Source of the DNA: Planctomycetaceae bacterium
Lineage (GTDB): Bacteria; Planctomycetota; Planctomycetia; Pirellulales; PNKZ01
Assembly: GCA_016793115.1 (NCBI GenBank)
Contig: JAEUIN010000388.1
Coordinates: 1-64,000, forward strand
Direction: 5' to 3'
DNA length: 64,000 nt
The notes below the pieces were generated by a model. It had not been told where the DNA came from and did no database searches. It worked only from the letters and a program-made list of their open reading frames with translations. Numbering within the stretch: position 1 is the stretch's first letter; each line of letters starts with the position of its first letter. Shown piece by piece: positions 1 to 9,292 of this stretch. Position numbers and translations under genes: made by a program.

Positions 1-58
1 CCCCGCCGTCTGCTTCCGATTCCGGACGGCGGGGATAAACCCCGCCGCTCGCACAGAC
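1..58. repeat. Dispersed palindromic repeat, copy 1
   Basis: Bases 1-10 and 25-34 form a perfect 10-bp inverted repeat. A second copy of the left arm follows at 40-46 after a 5-base spacer, so two alternative hairpins are possible. The 27 bases at 25-51 recur exactly at 29914-29940, and both copies are preceded by a ctgcttccg-type segment. It lies just past the stop of the reductase gene on the minus strand. Its left edge may be cut by the window boundary. Confidence 0.7.
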
Positions 59-64
59 CGGTGC

Positions 65-1858
65 CTAGTGTTTGCCGTTTGCGGCGCCGTTCGTTTCGCC
101 TGTGCCGCCGGCGATCGCGAATTGATCGGTCCACGCGACGAGGTCTTCCGCCCCTTTGCGATGGCAGAAGTCGCCGAACGTTTCGTCGGCCGATCGCTCG
201 TGCTTGAAGTAGTGGAACAGCGGCATGATCGTCGGCACGACGTCGGCTTCCGGGATCGAGTCGCGGAAGATGAAGTTGAGCCGGTCGCCGAGCAAGCGGC
301 CGCCGACGAGAATCGTGTACTTGCCGGCCGATTTGCCGACCAGGCCGATGTCGCTGTTGTACGGCCGCGCGCAGCCGTTGGGGCAACCCGTCATGCGGAC
401 GGTAAACGCCTCACGGTGCAGTCCGATCTTCGCCAGTTCACGCTCGAACTGATCGATGATGCCCGGCAGCGCGCGCTCGGCTTCGGTGATCGACAGGCCG
501 CAGGTCGGCCACGCCACGCAGGCCATGCTCCAGCGGCGCACGGTGGAAATCTCGTGCGACAGCTTCACGCCGTGCTCGCGCAAGATATCTTCCAGCGTGC
601 CGCGGTCGTCGGCCGCGATGTCGCAGAACAAGATGCTCTGGTGCGACGTGAGCCGCAAGCTCGGTTGCAGCCGATTGCAGATTACGCGGAGCGCCGTCTT
701 GATGCGGAAATCGCCTTCGTCTTTGAGGCGGCCGTTTTCGACGTTCAGGCCGTAGAACCAGCGTCCGTCGCCTTGCTCGTGCCAGCCGAGATGGTCGTCG
801 AAGCCCCAGACGTCTTCCGGGTGCGGTTCCGGGAGCGGCGCGCCGTAGTATTCTTCGACCTTGGCCTTGAACCAATCGAGCCCGCGGTCGTGCAGCAGGT
901 ACTTCAAGCGGGCCTGCTTGCGATCGGCCCGGTTGCCGAAATCGCGCTGCACTTTGACGATCGCTTCGGCCACGGCCACGACTTGGTCGGCCGTGACGTA
1001 GCAGAGCCGCTTGGCGACGGCGGGAAACGTCTTCTTCGCGCTCGGCGTGACGCCGAAGCCGCCGCCGACCACGAGGTTGTAGCCGACGACGTTGAAATTC
1101 TCGCAGATCGCCATGAAGCCGAGGTCGTTGGCGTAGAGGTCGACGCAGTTGTCGCCCGGCAGGCCGACGGCCATCTTGAACTTGCGCGGCAGGTAGGTGG
1201 GGCCGTAGATCGGCTCGACGTCGTCCCCTGCGGTCGAGGCCGTGTCTTGATCGCCTTGCAGGCAGGTTTGTTCACCGGTGCAAGTGTCGCGGAGCCAGAT
1301 TTCGTAATACGCCTTAGTCTTCGGTTTGAAATGCTCGGCGAGCGCGTCGGTCAGCGCTTGCAGTTGTTCATGCACCGGATCGAAGTGGTGCGGCGCGGGG
1401 CAGCACATCACGTTGCGGTTCACGTCGCCGCAGGCCGCGAGCGTCGTCAACTTGGTGTCGTTGATCCGCTTGATGGTTTCCTTGAGGCTCCGCTTCGGAA
1501 TGCCGTGATGCTGCAGGCCTTGGCGCGTGGTGATGCGCAGCGTCGAGTTGCCGAGTTCGTCGCAGATGTCGAGTTCGGCGAGCATCTGTTGCCAGGTCAG
1601 CTTCCCGCCCGGCACGCGCGTGCGGACCATGAAGATGAACGCCTTCTCACCCTTGCCGCCGCCGGAGGCGCGCGCCGCGGCTCGCGCGTCGCGATCGTCT
1701 TGCTGATAGGTGCCGTGTGCCTTGAGCAGCAGTTCGCTCGTCTTGCCGAAGAAATCGTTGCCGTCGACAAGTTCGGGGCCGATGTCGCCGCGCAAGTAGC
1801 GGCCGGTGATTTTGGCTTCTTCGGCCGGAGTCAGTTTTTCTTTTTCGTCGGTGGCCAT
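65..1858 (-). CDS. Siroheme/4Fe-4S sulfite (or nitrite) reductase, hemoprotein subunit
   Basis: A 597-residue enzyme of the ferredoxin- or NADPH-dependent sulfite/nitrite reductase family, which makes the six-electron reduction of sulfite to sulfide or nitrite to ammonia in the cytoplasm. Two cysteine clusters carry the 4Fe-4S/siroheme centre: CVAWPTC (CX5C, about residue 450) and GCPNGCAR (CX3C, about residue 492). The N-terminal substrate motif TRQGLQHHG is present. The length matches single-chain NirA/CysI-like proteins. I start at the ATG at 1858 (MATDEKEK); in-frame codons upstream encode sequence unlike the family. It is monocistronic on the minus strand and no NADPH-flavoprotein partner is in view, so the electron donor is open. 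Sulfite against nitrite specificity cannot be settled from motifs alone; I favour sulfite. Confidence 0.9.
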   Translation of the reverse strand: MATDEKEKLTPAEEAKITGRYLRGDIGPELVDGNDFFGKTSELLLKAHGTYQQDDRDARAAARASGGGKGEKAFIFMVRTRVPGGKLTWQQMLAELDICDELGNSTLRITTRQGLQHHGIPKRSLKETIKRINDTKLTTLAACGDVNRNVMCCPAPHHFDPVHEQLQALTDALAEHFKPKTKAYYEIWLRDTCTGEQTCLQGDQDTASTAGDDVEPIYGPTYLPRKFKMAVGLPGDNCVDLYANDLGFMAICENFNVVGYNLVVGGGFGVTPSAKKTFPAVAKRLCYVTADQVVAVAEAIVKVQRDFGNRADRKQARLKYLLHDRGLDWFKAKVEEYYGAPLPEPHPEDVWGFDDHLGWHEQGDGRWFYGLNVENGRLKDEGDFRIKTALRVICNRLQPSLRLTSHQSILFCDIAADDRGTLEDILREHGVKLSHEISTVRRWSMACVAWPTCGLSITEAERALPGIIDQFERELAKIGLHREAFTVRMTGCPNGCARPYNSDIGLVGKSAGKYTILVGGRLLGDRLNFIFRDSIPEADVVPTIMPLFHYFKHERSADETFGDFCHRKGAEDLVAWTDQFAIAGGTGETNGAANGKH

Positions 1859-2124
1859 GGCGGCAACATGCGTCGTCGTTAGCGGCGACGCCTCAAAATG
1901 GGGAACCCGTACGGAAATAGCCCGCCAAATCATTGGCGACTATGTTTACTACCATTGTCGACATTCAGGTCTGCGAGTCAACTGAGTATAGCCATCCCCG
2001 CGGAAAACTCGCCATAGCTTTCCCGGCTTGCGTGGAACCTCGACCCACCGACTGTGAAATTACCGAGAGCGGCGAAGTTAAACCCTTTCGTCGAATCGAC
2101 TTCGCGACGTAAGATCGATCGCCT

Positions 2125-2634
2125 ATGAGTTCCCCCCCCTCCCCGCGCATCCACTCGCCTCTCGATAAGCTCTGCATTTTTCTCGCGGTCGGCCTCGGTG
2201 CCGGCTGGAGTCCGAAAGCGCCCGGCACTTTTGGAACTCTTGTCGGGCTGCTCCTCGCGGTCTTCGTCGGTACGCTCCGCAGGGCCGATCTGGTCGTCGC
2301 GGCGATTGTGATACTCGGCGTCGCCGGCGTGCTCATCGCCGACCGGGCCCAACGACTGCTCGGCCGCGGCAAAGATCCCGGCTGCATCGTCATTGATGAG
2401 ATCGTCGCCATGCCGATCACCTTTTTTATGATCCCGCTCGGGGTCTGGTGGGTCGTCGTCGCAGGCTTCGCGCTGTTCCGCGTGTTCGACATTTCAAAGC
2501 TGCCGCCGGCGAAACAATTGGAACGACTCCCCGGCGGGCTGGGCGTGATGGCCGACGATTGGGCCGCGGCCGTCTATTCCAATCTCGCCCTGCATCTCCT
2601 ACTCTGGGCGATTCCCTCGAACTGGATCGTTTAA
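2125..2634 (+). CDS. pgpA: Phosphatidylglycerophosphatase A
   Basis: A 169-residue membrane enzyme that dephosphorylates phosphatidylglycerol phosphate to phosphatidylglycerol. Family motifs are in order: GWSPKAPGTFGT near residue 33, the acidic motif DPGCIVIDEIVA near residue 84, and FRVFDISKLPP near residue 120, followed by GGLGVMADDWAAA. Hydrophobic stretches near residues 40-80 and 98-118 fit membrane helices. It ends 17 bases before rsmG on the same strand and the two are probably cotranscribed. Confidence 0.93.
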   Translation: MSSPPSPRIHSPLDKLCIFLAVGLGAGWSPKAPGTFGTLVGLLLAVFVGTLRRADLVVAAIVILGVAGVLIADRAQRLLGRGKDPGCIVIDEIVAMPITFFMIPLGVWWVVVAGFALFRVFDISKLPPAKQLERLPGGLGVMADDWAAAVYSNLALHLLLWAIPSNWIV

Positions 2635-2651
2635 CAGAGTAGCAGGGCCTG

Positions 2652-3377
2652 ATGACCGACGCCGACGCCGACATTCCGCACGAATCGCAACCGGACGCCC
2701 CCGGCGAGTTGCCGCCGATCGTCGAGTATCCCGACGACACGCTCGCCGCCGCCTTGGAGCGTCACGGCATCGCATTGCCCTCGGAGCAAGTCGCGCCGTT
2801 GGCTCGCTACCATGAACTGGTTTGCGAGTGGAACGAGAAGCTCAACCTCACTCGGCACACGTCGTTCGAGAAGTTCGTCGGCCGCGACGTCGTCGACTCC
2901 CTCAAAGTCGCCGCGCACCTTGATCCAGGAACGTCGGTCATCGACGTCGGCACCGGAGGCGGCGTGCCGGGCGTGATTTTGAAGATCGTGCGCCCCGACT
3001 TGCAGGTGACGCTCACCGATACGGTCGGCAAAAAGGTTCGCGCGGTCGACGACATCGTGCGCCGCATTCCCCTCGACGCCCAGGTGCACAACTGCCGCGC
3101 GCAGGACATTCTCGAAATGCGCAAAGTCGGCGCGCTGGTCGTTCGGGCCGTCGCCCCGCTCGACAAACTGCTTACATGGTTCACGCCGTATCAGCGCGGC
3201 ATCGAGAAGATGCTGGTGATCAAAGGCCCCAGTTGGGTCGACGAGCGCTACGAGGCCCGGCAGAAGCGGCTGCTCAACAGTTGGGACTTGCGCAAGGTCG
3301 AAGAGTGGCCGTTGCCGGGCACGCACAGCCAAAGCGTGCTGTTGGAGTTGAAGCGCAAAGCGGATCCGCGGTCATGA
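2652..3377 (+). CDS. rsmG: 16S rRNA (guanine-527-N7)-methyltransferase
   Basis: RsmG/GidB methylates N7 of G527 in 16S rRNA using S-adenosylmethionine. The 241-residue protein has the family N-terminal helix motif WNEKLNLT near residue 59 and the SAM-binding loop DVGTGGGVPG near residue 99, then a DTVGKK acidic loop. The first 30 residues are an acidic, low-complexity extension. Its TGA overlaps the ATG of the next gene (ATGA at 3374-3377), which indicates translational coupling. Confidence 0.93.
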   Translation: MTDADADIPHESQPDAPGELPPIVEYPDDTLAAALERHGIALPSEQVAPLARYHELVCEWNEKLNLTRHTSFEKFVGRDVVDSLKVAAHLDPGTSVIDVGTGGGVPGVILKIVRPDLQVTLTDTVGKKVRAVDDIVRRIPLDAQVHNCRAQDILEMRKVGALVVRAVAPLDKLLTWFTPYQRGIEKMLVIKGPSWVDERYEARQKRLLNSWDLRKVEEWPLPGTHSQSVLLELKRKADPRS

Positions 3378-3778
3378 CCACTCCGCGGATCTCGCTCGAT
3401 CACGTCGCCTTGCAAACGGCGCACTTCGACGAGGCGATCGAGTTTTACACGCGGATTCTCGGCGCGACGCTCTTGGAACGCCGCCCCTTCAAACGACGGC
3501 GACAGGCCTGGTTGCAACTCGGCGCGGTGAAGCTGGAATTGTTCAGCAACCGCGAGGGGGAAGCACTCTCCCCGTGGTCGGACTTCACGAGCGGCCCGGT
3601 ACATTTGGCCGTGCGCGTGCCGAATTTGGATGAGTTCTTGAAGCACGCCCTAGCGGCCGGCGCGAAATTTCATCCGTCGCACCCGGAGCCGTTCACGCCG
3701 CCGGTGCCCGGCGCGCGGCCGATCGCCTACTTGCTCGGACCCGACGGCGAAGAAGTGGAAGTGCGCGACGAGGATTGA
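3374..3778 (+). CDS. VOC-superfamily (glyoxalase/bleomycin-resistance fold) protein
   Basis: A 134-residue single vicinal-oxygen-chelate domain. It opens ISLDHVALQT and continues EAIEFYTRILGA, then VHLAVRVPNLDEF and YLLGPDGEEVEVRD near the end; the His and Glu positions fit VOC metal ligands. The substrate cannot be read from sequence. The start at 3374 overlaps the rsmG stop. Longer in-frame starts lie inside rsmG and are not credible. Confidence 0.8.
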   Translation: MTTPRISLDHVALQTAHFDEAIEFYTRILGATLLERRPFKRRRQAWLQLGAVKLELFSNREGEALSPWSDFTSGPVHLAVRVPNLDEFLKHALAAGAKFHPSHPEPFTPPVPGARPIAYLLGPDGEEVEVRDED

Positions 3779-3822
3779 CGAGCGGGCGGCACCCGAACCG
3801 GAACGTACCGCCGGCTTGCCGA

Positions 3823-5007
3823 CTACGCCGTCGGCGGTTGCTTTGCGGCGTCGAACGCGCGATGCGCCGCTTCATAAACGTCTTTCAGCGCCACGCTCTG
3901 CGCCTCGGCCACTTTGCGGCAGGCTTCGAATTCCGGGGCGAAGCTCGGCTCTTGGCCGGCGACCCAGCCGAGCTTGCCTTCAATCGGTCCCCATTGGGTT
4001 TCGACCGAGTGGGCCTTGCGCTCCATCTTGTGGCGGCTGACCGGCCAGCGGCGGACGCCGAGCGTCCCCGTCTCGCGGAAGAGCGTCTTTTCGATCTTCT
4101 CCAAGTCGGCCGCTTGGCACAGCACGGTGATCGTCGTGCCGGGCCGGTTCTTCTTCATTTGGATCGACGTGGTGTAGACGTCGAGCGCGCCCTTCTCCCA
4201 AAGCTTGGTCGTGCAGTAGCCGATGATCTCCCCGCTGACGTCGTCGAGATTCGTCTCGACGACCCACACTTGATCGCTCGCGGCCGATTCCACGCTCTCG
4301 CCGACGAACAGCCGCAGAATGTTCGGATGCGTGGCGAAGTCTTTGTCGCCGGAGCCGTAGCCGATGCGATCGATCTTGAGCGAAGGGAGCGGACCGTAGG
4401 AATCGACGAGCGTGGCGAGGATCGCGGCCCCGGTCGGGGTCGTCAATTCGCCGTCGACGTGCGACTCGGCCAGCGGCACGCCTTGCAACAGTTCGGCCGT
4501 GGCCGGGGCCGGAATGCTGCAGCGGCCGTGTTCAATCTGGACGAAGCCGCGACCGGTCGGCACCGGCGAGCAGACGATCCGGTCGACGCCGAGCAGGTCC
4601 CAACCGACGGCCGCGCCGCAGATGTCGGCGATCGAGTCGACCGCGCCCACTTCGTGGAAGTGGACTTTGCGGATCGTCGTGCCGTGAACCTTCGCTTCGG
4701 CCTCGCCGAGCTTGGTGAAGATCCGCTTCGCCAAGTCTTTCTGCCGCGGCGTCAGTTCCGAGGCGTCGATCATGTCGGTGATGTGGTGCAAGTGCCGGTG
4801 GGCGTGCTCCGGTTCGTGCTCGACGTTGATCTTCGTCGCGCGAAATCCCTTCCGCTTCACTTCGGTTTGCACGAGTTTGCACGAAGGCAATTTCAACGAA
4901 TCGACGGCCGCTTGAATCGCCGCCAAATCGACGCCGGCATCGACCAAGGCCCCGAGCGTCATATCGCCGCTGATCCCGCTCAAGCAATCGAGGTACGCAA
5001 TCTTCAC
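3823..5007 (-). CDS. larC: Nickel-pincer cofactor biosynthesis protein LarC (DUF111)
   Basis: LarC is a CTP-dependent cyclometallase that inserts nickel into the pyridinium dithiocarboxylate mononucleotide used by lactate racemase and other LarA-family enzymes. The 394-residue protein is single-chain and full length. It has the N-terminal signature YLDCLSGISGDM, then RDxxKRIF-type helices, HFHEVGAVDSIAD near residue 120, TPTGAAIL near residue 190, and the C-terminal half with VETNLDDVSGE and KKNRPGTTITVLC. No larB or larE is in the window; the likely client is the LarA-family gene at 51751. It is convergent with the VOC gene. Confidence 0.93.
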   Translation of the reverse strand: MKIAYLDCLSGISGDMTLGALVDAGVDLAAIQAAVDSLKLPSCKLVQTEVKRKGFRATKINVEHEPEHAHRHLHHITDMIDASELTPRQKDLAKRIFTKLGEAEAKVHGTTIRKVHFHEVGAVDSIADICGAAVGWDLLGVDRIVCSPVPTGRGFVQIEHGRCSIPAPATAELLQGVPLAESHVDGELTTPTGAAILATLVDSYGPLPSLKIDRIGYGSGDKDFATHPNILRLFVGESVESAASDQVWVVETNLDDVSGEIIGYCTTKLWEKGALDVYTTSIQMKKNRPGTTITVLCQAADLEKIEKTLFRETGTLGVRRWPVSRHKMERKAHSVETQWGPIEGKLGWVAGQEPSFAPEFEACRKVAEAQSVALKDVYEAAHRAFDAAKQPPTA

Positions 5008-5200
5008 GGAGGCTCGCTTTCTGCACGCAAGGCCGACTTTAGGGGGCGATGAAGCGAACTATTCTAAAGTGCCGGCACGCGGCGACAAAGTGCCCCAATC
5101 GACTCCGCGTTGACCCTGCCGCGACCGCTCGCTAGAGTACCGCCCCGCTGAAGCCTAACCTCGTCCTGTCGCCGCGGCCGCGCCGGTCGCGTATCTCCGC

Positions 5201-6205
5201 ATGAGTCCCACGATGCAAGCCTCGCGACCGGTCGGAGTCGTTCCTGTCGGAACGTTGCCGGCTCGTTTGAAGGTGCTGTTCATCACGGGAACGCATCGTA
5301 CCGGTTCCTGGCTCGCGTCGGCCTTCGCGCACGACAGCGCCGTGCAGGTGCAGATCGAAGAAGCGCTCGGCATGGCCAACGGCTTGGCCCGGCTGCGCGA
5401 CGAAGCGTACGACGCGGTGCTGGTGACGCATGAGCCCGGCGAGATCGACGGGCTCGACTTGGCCGAAGCCTTGTGCGCCGGCGGGTCGGAAGAACCGCTG
5501 ATTCTGCTCGGTTCGCTGAGCGAGCAAGAGGTGTGCGCTGCGGCTTTGGAAGCCGGGGCCGACGCCTATGTGTGCGTCAACACGGCGACGACACGGTCGC
5601 TGATCTGGATCGTGGCGCGTGCGATCGAACGCCACCGCTTGATCCGCGAAAATCGCCGTCTGGCCCAGGCCGAGCAACATCGGCTGCAACAAGAACACCA
5701 CGAAACCCAGCGTTTGCTCGACGAGCAGCGGGCCCTGATTCGCGACTTGGAAGCGGTCGCCGAATCATCGCAGAATCTGGGCGATTACCGTCGTCGTCGC
5801 CCGCTCGACGACGACGAACAAGCGGCCGCAAACGAGGTCGCGGCGACACGGCCGCTCAATTTGCCGGTCACTTTGGTGCGGCACTATCATGAGTTGATGC
5901 GGGCCTATGTGATCATGGGGTCCGGCAATCTGGGCGACGACATGGCCCGCATGGCGGAGTTGATGGCCGACGCCGCGGTGACCGCGCCGGAAACGATGCA
6001 ACTGCACGTGCGCGTGCTCGAAGAAATGGTGCGCGGCCTCGGGGCCCGCAGCGCGCGGCATGTGATGACCCGCGCCGATCTGCTGGTGCTCGAGGTGATG
6101 GTGCACTTGTCGGAAGTGTATCGCCGACGCTACTTCGAACGCCGCAACCCGCCGACGCAGATGCTCCTGCCGGGTTTCGACGGCGGATCGTCGCAGGCCG
6201 CTTAG
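5201..6205 (+). CDS. KaiA-like protein: pseudo-receiver, coiled coil, KaiA/RsbU-type helical domain
   Basis: A 334-residue protein in three parts. Residues about 22-145 have receiver-domain layout, but the phospho-acceptor position is Thr76 (VLVTHEP) instead of Asp, so it is a pseudo-receiver. Residues about 145-190 are Gln/Glu/Arg-rich and should form a coiled coil. Residues about 222-316 match the KaiC-binding C-terminal domain of cyanobacterial KaiA as I recall it: the last 57 positions, from LMADAAVT to VYRRR, align without gaps, including LHVRVL (KaiA IHVELM) and VMVHLSEVYRRR (KaiA VIAHLCEMYRRS). RsbU N-terminal domains share this fold, so an anti-sigma/phosphatase-partner role is the main alternative. 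No kaiB or kaiC is in view. The gene is followed after 11 bases by the MazG-like gene. Confidence 0.65.
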   Translation: MSPTMQASRPVGVVPVGTLPARLKVLFITGTHRTGSWLASAFAHDSAVQVQIEEALGMANGLARLRDEAYDAVLVTHEPGEIDGLDLAEALCAGGSEEPLILLGSLSEQEVCAAALEAGADAYVCVNTATTRSLIWIVARAIERHRLIRENRRLAQAEQHRLQQEHHETQRLLDEQRALIRDLEAVAESSQNLGDYRRRRPLDDDEQAAANEVAATRPLNLPVTLVRHYHELMRAYVIMGSGNLGDDMARMAELMADAAVTAPETMQLHVRVLEEMVRGLGARSARHVMTRADLLVLEVMVHLSEVYRRRYFERRNPPTQMLLPGFDGGSSQAA

Positions 6206-6216
6206 GAGTTTCGGCG

Positions 6217-6576
6217 ATGAACGATGCGCAGACCACGATTGCGGAGCTGCGCGAACTGGTGCGGAAATTCGTCGACGAGCGGGATTGGAACCAGTTTCAC
6301 ACGCCGAAGAACTTGGCGATGTCCGTGGCCGTCGAAGCCGCGGAGTTGATGGAACACTTTCAGTGGCTGACGCCGGAAGCGGCCGCGGCCATGGCCGGCG
6401 ACGCCGGCAAGCGCGACGCCGTCGGCGAAGAACTGGCCGACGTGCTCTGCTACACGCTGGCTCTCGCCAACGCGCTCCGGCTCGACGTCGCCGACTGTGT
6501 CGAGCGGAAGATGGTGAAGAACGCCTTGAAATACCCGGCCGAAGAATTCCGCGGGCGGTACGGAAGAGAACAGTAG
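6217..6576 (+). CDS. MazG-like nucleotide pyrophosphohydrolase (RS21-C6/dCTPase type)
   Basis: A 119-residue all-alpha NTP pyrophosphatase. It has WNQFHTPKNLAM near residue 27, then the metal-binding acidic motif EAAELMEHF (near residue 41) and EELADVLCY (near residue 71), and the C-terminal KNALKYPAEEFRGRYG. These features are typical of the iMazG/RS21-C6 branch, which hydrolyses non-canonical or excess (d)NTPs. It starts 11 bases after the KaiA-like gene with a GGAG-type ribosome site in the gap, so the two are probably one operon. A functional link between them is only inferred. Confidence 0.88.
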   Translation: MNDAQTTIAELRELVRKFVDERDWNQFHTPKNLAMSVAVEAAELMEHFQWLTPEAAAAMAGDAGKRDAVGEELADVLCYTLALANALRLDVADCVERKMVKNALKYPAEEFRGRYGREQ

Positions 6577-6736
6577 CTAGTAGCTGGGGTTGCTAGTCGC
6601 TCGTTCGGAAACGCCCTCGCTCCAACTAGCTACCAGAGCCTAGCTACCGCCCGCGTCAATTGCCCTTTGCCGGGCGGCGTGCATTTGGTACTTACACCGC
6701 CCCCTCTCCCTGCTCATATCTCCACGGAGCTTCGCC

Positions 6737-9139
6737 ATGCAGAAGCACCGCACCGCGCGCTATTTGGCGATTTCGTTGATTTCCCTCAGTGTGGTCGTCG
6801 CCGTCATTGCGGCCGCCATGCGCGAGACCGACGCCGAGACGCCTCCGCCGTCCGCGAACTTGGTCGACGTGGCTCCGGGCGCGGCACTGCCGTTGAACCC
6901 GTACGCCGTCGCCGAGGCGCGGCCGATCGCTGAAAGCAAGCCGATCGGCGAAGCCGCGACGACGAATCGGATTCGCTTCGGCACGATCGCCTCGGCGGAG
7001 CAATCGGCCGACGACGGCCATTCCTGCGGGCCGAACTGCACGCACGGCGTCGGACGTTCGCCCGCCGCGCTGCGCCAAGCGCAATTCGCGGCGGAAGCAA
7101 GCGCCGACCGTTATGCGGACGCCGGCGATTACCCCGTGCGCCAGGCCGCCGCCGAAGTTCCTTACGGCACGCGCGGCACGCCGACTCCGGCGCCGCCGCG
7201 CGAATCCATCGCGGCGATCAACGCTCCGCCGCCGGTCGCTCAAACGCCCAGCCCATACGGCGCCTCCGCTGCGACAACCGGCGATCGTTATGGCGCCGCG
7301 GCGACGACCGCGTCGCGCTCGCCGTTCCCCTCTACGCCGCTCCCGTCCAATCCATTGCCGAGCAGCGTCGCGCCGGCCGGGTCGCCCGCCGCGGGTTCGG
7401 CGAGCGCCGCGGCTTCGAGCGGCGGCGCACCGAGCACTTGGCCGTCGTCGCCGTTGCCTCCGCCGGCGACCACCTCCGCGCCGCCTTCGAGCCCGCTCCG
7501 CGCAACTCCTCCCACCGCCTCGGCCGCTGCTCCGTCGCAGCCCGCCGCAACGGCGTCGTCTGCCGGAGCGGCTCCGCGCGAGTTGCCCTCGGCCGCGGCG
7601 ATGCCGTCGAGTCCGATGCGCGAACCGATCGCCTCGGCGATTCCGCCTGCCGCCGCCCTGTCCCCTGCGTCGCCGCCCCCTGCTGCGTCGCCGCCGCGGG
7701 CAGAGCCGCAAGTCGCCGCGGCTCCGACTGGTCCCAGCGGTGTCGGGCGTCCGGGTGAGAAAGCTTTGGAAGGTCAGCAAGTTCCCACGCTCGTCATCGA
7801 GAAGCTCGTGCCGGCGGAGATTCAGGTCGGCAAGCCGGCGCTGTTTGAGATTGTCGTGCGCAACACGGGCACGGCGACCGCGACCAACGTGGAAGTTCAC
7901 GACGTCGTGCCGCAAGGGACGACGCTCATCTCGAGCAATCCGCAGGCCGCGCAAGGCAAGCCGGGCGAACTCGCGTGGCTGCTCGGCCCGATGGCGCCGG
8001 GCGACCAAGCGACGCTGCAAATGGAACTCCTGCCGCAGACCGAAGGCGAGATCGGCAGCATCGCGACCGTGCATTTTACGGCGGCCGCCTCGGCCCGCAC
8101 GATCTGCACCAAGCCGGAACTGGTGATCGAAGTGCAAGCGCCGCGCACCGTGATGCTGGGCGACGAAATGCCGCTGAAGATTCGCGTGTTCAATCCGGGC
8201 ACGGGCGTGGCGACGGGCGTCTATCTCACCGAAGTCGTGCCGCCGAACATGGAACATGCCGCCGGCGGCGAACTGGAATACGAAGTCGGCGATTTGCAGC
8301 CGAACGAAACCCGCGAGCTCGACCTGACGCTGCGCGCCGTGAAAGAAGGCTCGGCCGTGAATTTAATCCACGGCAAAGGCGACGGCCGGCTGGCAAGCGA
8401 GACGAAGACGCCGTTTGAAGTCGTCGCGCCGGCCTTGGCCGTGGCCATCGACGGCCCGAAGCGCCGCTTCCTCGATCGACAGGCGACGTACACCGTCTCG
8501 CTCACGAATCCCGGCACGGCCGCGGCCCGCGAAGTCGAACTGGCCACGTATCTCCCGCAAGGTTTGCAGTTCGTCGACGCCGACAACCAAGGCGAGTACG
8601 ACGAAGCCACGCATAGCGTGCGCTGGCTGTTGGAAGAGTTGCCGCCGAAGCAGCGCGGCAGCGTGACGATCACCGCGCTGCCCGTCGAGCCGGGCCAGCA
8701 GATTTTGCGCGTCGAGTCGACGGCCGACCGCGGCGTGACGGCGGGCAAGGAAGAAGCGATCTTGGTCGAAGGGGCGTCGTCGATCGCGTTCCAAGTCGTC
8801 GACACGGCCGATCCGGTCGAAGTCGGCGGCGAAACGGAATACGAGATCATCGTCTCCAACGACGGCTCGAAGGGCGCCGGCAACGTGCAACTTCGCATCA
8901 CGCTCGCCGAGGGGATGAAGGTGCTCGACGCCGACGGGCCCGCGAAGTTTACCTCGAACACGCGCCAGGTGCAGTTTGAAGGCCTGCGCGAATTGCCGCC
9001 GAAGAGCGAGACGACGTTTCGCGTACGCGCCCAATGCCTCGCCGCCGGCGATCACCGCTGCCAAGTGGAACTCTTGGCCGACGACATGAAGGCCCCGGTG
9101 ACGAAGGAAGAAGGAACGCGCGTTTACGCCGACGAATAA
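6737..9139 (+). CDS. DUF11-repeat surface/periplasmic protein with proline-rich linker
   Basis: An 800-residue secreted or envelope-anchored protein. An N-terminal hydrophobic segment (about residues 10-30) acts as signal or anchor. Residues about 80-340 are Ala/Pro/Ser-rich low complexity, including many PSSPL-like units. The C-terminal half holds four immunoglobulin-like DUF11/CARDB-type repeats at about 350-455, 460-560, 565-680 and 685-795, each with an FEIVVRNTGTA- or YTVSLTNPGTA-like strand. Such repeats are common in planctomycete cell-surface proteins. Function is unknown. The short HSCGPNCTHG motif near residue 95 could bind metal or form a disulfide. The gene stands alone. Confidence 0.8.
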   Translation: MQKHRTARYLAISLISLSVVVAVIAAAMRETDAETPPPSANLVDVAPGAALPLNPYAVAEARPIAESKPIGEAATTNRIRFGTIASAEQSADDGHSCGPNCTHGVGRSPAALRQAQFAAEASADRYADAGDYPVRQAAAEVPYGTRGTPTPAPPRESIAAINAPPPVAQTPSPYGASAATTGDRYGAAATTASRSPFPSTPLPSNPLPSSVAPAGSPAAGSASAAASSGGAPSTWPSSPLPPPATTSAPPSSPLRATPPTASAAAPSQPAATASSAGAAPRELPSAAAMPSSPMREPIASAIPPAAALSPASPPPAASPPRAEPQVAAAPTGPSGVGRPGEKALEGQQVPTLVIEKLVPAEIQVGKPALFEIVVRNTGTATATNVEVHDVVPQGTTLISSNPQAAQGKPGELAWLLGPMAPGDQATLQMELLPQTEGEIGSIATVHFTAAASARTICTKPELVIEVQAPRTVMLGDEMPLKIRVFNPGTGVATGVYLTEVVPPNMEHAAGGELEYEVGDLQPNETRELDLTLRAVKEGSAVNLIHGKGDGRLASETKTPFEVVAPALAVAIDGPKRRFLDRQATYTVSLTNPGTAAAREVELATYLPQGLQFVDADNQGEYDEATHSVRWLLEELPPKQRGSVTITALPVEPGQQILRVESTADRGVTAGKEEAILVEGASSIAFQVVDTADPVEVGGETEYEIIVSNDGSKGAGNVQLRITLAEGMKVLDADGPAKFTSNTRQVQFEGLRELPPKSETTFRVRAQCLAAGDHRCQVELLADDMKAPVTKEEGTRVYADE

Positions 9140-9292
9140 GTGTCTTGCCTCGGCAAGGTCCGTCGGGAACGCCCTGCGCGGCGTTCCACAAGGGGCCGCA
9201 GCCGCGCTTGACCGGCGACGGCTCGCTGCGGAAACTTGAGGTATCGCCGGCGAGACGCGCCGGCGGAAGGCTCGACCCCGGGAACCGCGAAC

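Noticed and set aside
68..1882. 604-codon open frame on the plus strand across the sulfite reductase gene
   Set aside because: It is the antisense shadow of a GC-rich gene with strong codon bias; the minus strand has clear family motifs and this frame has none.
6692..8257. 521-codon Arg-rich frame antisense to the DUF11 protein
   Set aside because: Mirrors the Ala/Pro-rich linker; composition explains its openness.
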